A DNA stretch of 64,000 nucleotides. Origin: Chionis minor (Eukaryota; Chordata; Aves; Charadriiformes; Chionididae). Positions 62,501 through 64,000 of the stretch are shown piece by piece; the stretch's first letter is position 1; each line of letters starts with the position of its first letter. The notes beneath the pieces are model-generated. The model saw only the letters and a program-made list of their open reading frames with translations. It was not told where the DNA came from and made no database searches. The DNA lies in contig VZSF01007300.1 in NCBI GenBank assembly GCA_013398295.1, positions 496,001-560,000 on the forward strand, written 5' to 3'. The translations under genes and the position numbers were made by a program.

Positions 62501-63453
62501 TTTTTATAGAAATAAAAACAGGAACATCCCTAACAGAAATTCCCTGCTCCCTTCAAATTTTGAAGCCTCACTCTAAAAATGGGAATACTACAGCCTTCTG
62601 ATGACTCATATTTTTTTTTAAGACAAGGAAACATTGTTTTGTCATGTTTCACTTGTAAAACAACAAAACATTCTTGCTGAAATTATTATATACAATTTGG
62701 AGGGCCTGTTATAGAAAACGCTGCTCTCAAAATTCTTATTTTGGAGAGCTATAACATCTTGTGTTCAGTTTCTTGTAAAAGGAAGTGTTTGGCAACTTTA
62801 ATTATAAAAACTGTCATCAGCCCTACCTGTAATACAGACACCTGAATGCACACACATAAACTTCTTGTGTGTGCCTCTATCTCCCTGACGAGGAGGGAAA
62901 AAAAAACCCGTAATCTAGATATGTGCAGTCACAGAAACATGAACATACACAAATGCCTTTAAGTTTTCGTTTGCTTAAATAAAAACACCCAGGGGAATTC
63001 TTTAAGGGAAAATATATAAAGCAGAAAAAAACAATTTTCCAGGCAATTTATCACATCCCTTCTCAAATGCATGTTCCAACCATACAGTCCTCTCACAGCT
63101 CCTGAAAAAATGAGCTAGTTCTTGTTAGTGATGGACAAAGTATCAGTACTGCAGTAGACATGAACTTCTAAAAGTATGCATTACCAAGAGTGTTAGGTGC
63201 TGGTACTCTCATAGTATGTACAATACACACCTCAAAATCTGTGTGTATCTCTTGCCACTGCAACTGCATCTCCAAATCCCCTGCCCCATGTATTAATAGT
63301 AATAGAATCACAACGTTTAACAATAATATAATGCTTAACTTTGTATCAGTATCGCGGAAGACCCAGACGGTCACGATCACATCTAGCAAGCTGCAGGACA
63401 CTGTCACTAACATTCAGGACAGCACAGCACAGCACAGAGCCTGTAGCCAAGTG

Positions 63454-63513
63454 GTTTCTTTGTTTATTTGTTTGGGGTTGTTTTTGTTGGTTTACTGTTG
63501 GTTGGGTTTGGGT
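63454..63513. repeat. GT-rich low-complexity tract
   Basis: TTTG, TTGG and GGTT units. It is preceded by three AGCAC pentamers (63421-63435) and followed about 230 bases later by an inverted AC-rich tract at 63746-63785. It also produces the leucine-rich segment of the longest open frame in the window (63190-63744). Confidence 0.88.
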
Positions 63514-63745
63514 TCTTTAACACATAGGAGATCTAACTCAATATCTATCAGTGTCAGACTTCCCCAGTACCCTCAGGCTTCTGACATTTTTTCTGCTGTC
63601 TCTCTACACAGCAGGATACGTACTTGGATAACAGCTGTACCCATCGGACATTTCTTCCATCCAACCCCTGCATCCCAAGTGGTCCTAGAGCCTGGAGGTG
63701 TTACTGCTTGGTCAACTTGGAGAAATTTAAGAGAGCTCGTATAGG

Positions 63746-63785
63746 AAAAAAACAGACCAACCAAAAAAAAAAAAAAAACCAACAG
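63746..63785. repeat. A/AC-rich tract with poly-A16
   Basis: CAGACCAACC followed by sixteen A residues (63763-63778) and CCAACAG. It is the inverted counterpart of the GT-rich tract at 63454-63513. Confidence 0.88.
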
Positions 63786-64000
63786 TACCCCAATGACTGT
63801 AAAGATCTTCCCCTACTGAAATGGGATACCATGATGCTAAGAAGCTTGAAACACCTCAGAACTCAAGCCAGGTTAAAATTACTTCAAATGCAAGTATTAA
63901 TTTGCAAAAGTCCAAAGCAGACAAACACAATTACAAAGCATGTGTGTATCTTGTCTGCAAAGGAATCTCTCACACTTCCAGCTTTTGGGGTTATTAGACT

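Larger units (their letters stand above)
58478..64000. other. Non-coding DNA with composition-skewed segments
   Basis: No gene recognised. It includes the GT tract at 59431, a pyrimidine-skewed interval (about 61730-62180), AGCAC pentamers at 63421 and the inverted GT/AC pair at the end. The longest open frame of the window (63190-63744, 184 codons) crosses the GT tract and has no recognised domain. Confidence 0.72.

Noticed and set aside
63190..63744. Longest open frame (184 codons, plus strand)
   Set aside because: It crosses a GT-rich low-complexity tract, resembles no family I know, and frames of this length can occur by chance in 64 kb.

Overview
This window looks like non-coding nuclear DNA from a bird, or at least a sauropsid. 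The main evidence is two clear CR1 LINE 3' ends (24672-25055 on the minus strand, 53286-53699 on the plus strand). Both carry the C-terminal CR1 ORF2 peptide (RLDIRKKFF ... REVVDAPS ... EVFKARL) and end in the octamer-type tail typical of avian CR1. A third, much older CR1 fragment lies at 14192-14455. The window is AT-rich, CpG-poor and short of interspersed repeats, with short microsatellites. It has no operon-like packing, no dense ORFs and no ribosome binding sites, so it is not bacterial, phage or organellar. The species cannot be told from the sequence.

I found no protein-coding gene, tRNA, rRNA or CRISPR array. Open frames are short (at most 184 codons), scattered over all six frames, and often run through low-complexity GT or AC tracts. 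None outside the CR1 copies resembles a protein family I know. The window is best read as intergenic or deep-intronic DNA. Short exons, a lncRNA or enhancers cannot be excluded by eye.

Layout: 1-14.2 kb is unique AT-rich DNA with small tandem duplications (6036-6055, 6203-6230), one ambiguous base (6281) and a decayed palindromic repeat (7843-7943). 14.2-14.5 kb is the old CR1. 14.5-24.4 kb is unique, with a full CRE palindrome (18875-18884) and a purine-skewed patch (about 20.65-21.0 kb). 24.47-25.6 kb is a compact composite: a GT-rich tract, a CR1, an inverted AC-rich tract and then the most CpG-rich patch I saw. 25.6-36 kb is unique, with several perfect palindromes and a conserved-looking block at 33.12-33.48 kb. 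36-42 kb holds several decayed palindromic or ancient repeats and an E-box next to a CTCF-like motif. 42.1-42.7 kb is a homeodomain-site-rich block. 42.7-53.3 kb is unique, with a cryptic-exon candidate (50586-50657) and a REST-like core (52900-52910). 53.3-53.7 kb is the second CR1. 54.6-54.9 kb has an X-box-like site. 58.3-58.5 kb holds a hairpin beside another ancient repeat. 61.7-62.2 kb is strongly pyrimidine-skewed. The end holds a GT-rich/AC-rich inverted pair.

Nothing here forms a pathway or gene system. The most useful leads are the dispersed palindromic ancient repeats, the enhancer-like blocks at 33.2-33.5 and 42.1-42.7 kb, the CpG-rich patch at 25.33-25.60 kb, and the recurrent AC/GT tracts that flank the CR1 copy as an inverted pair.
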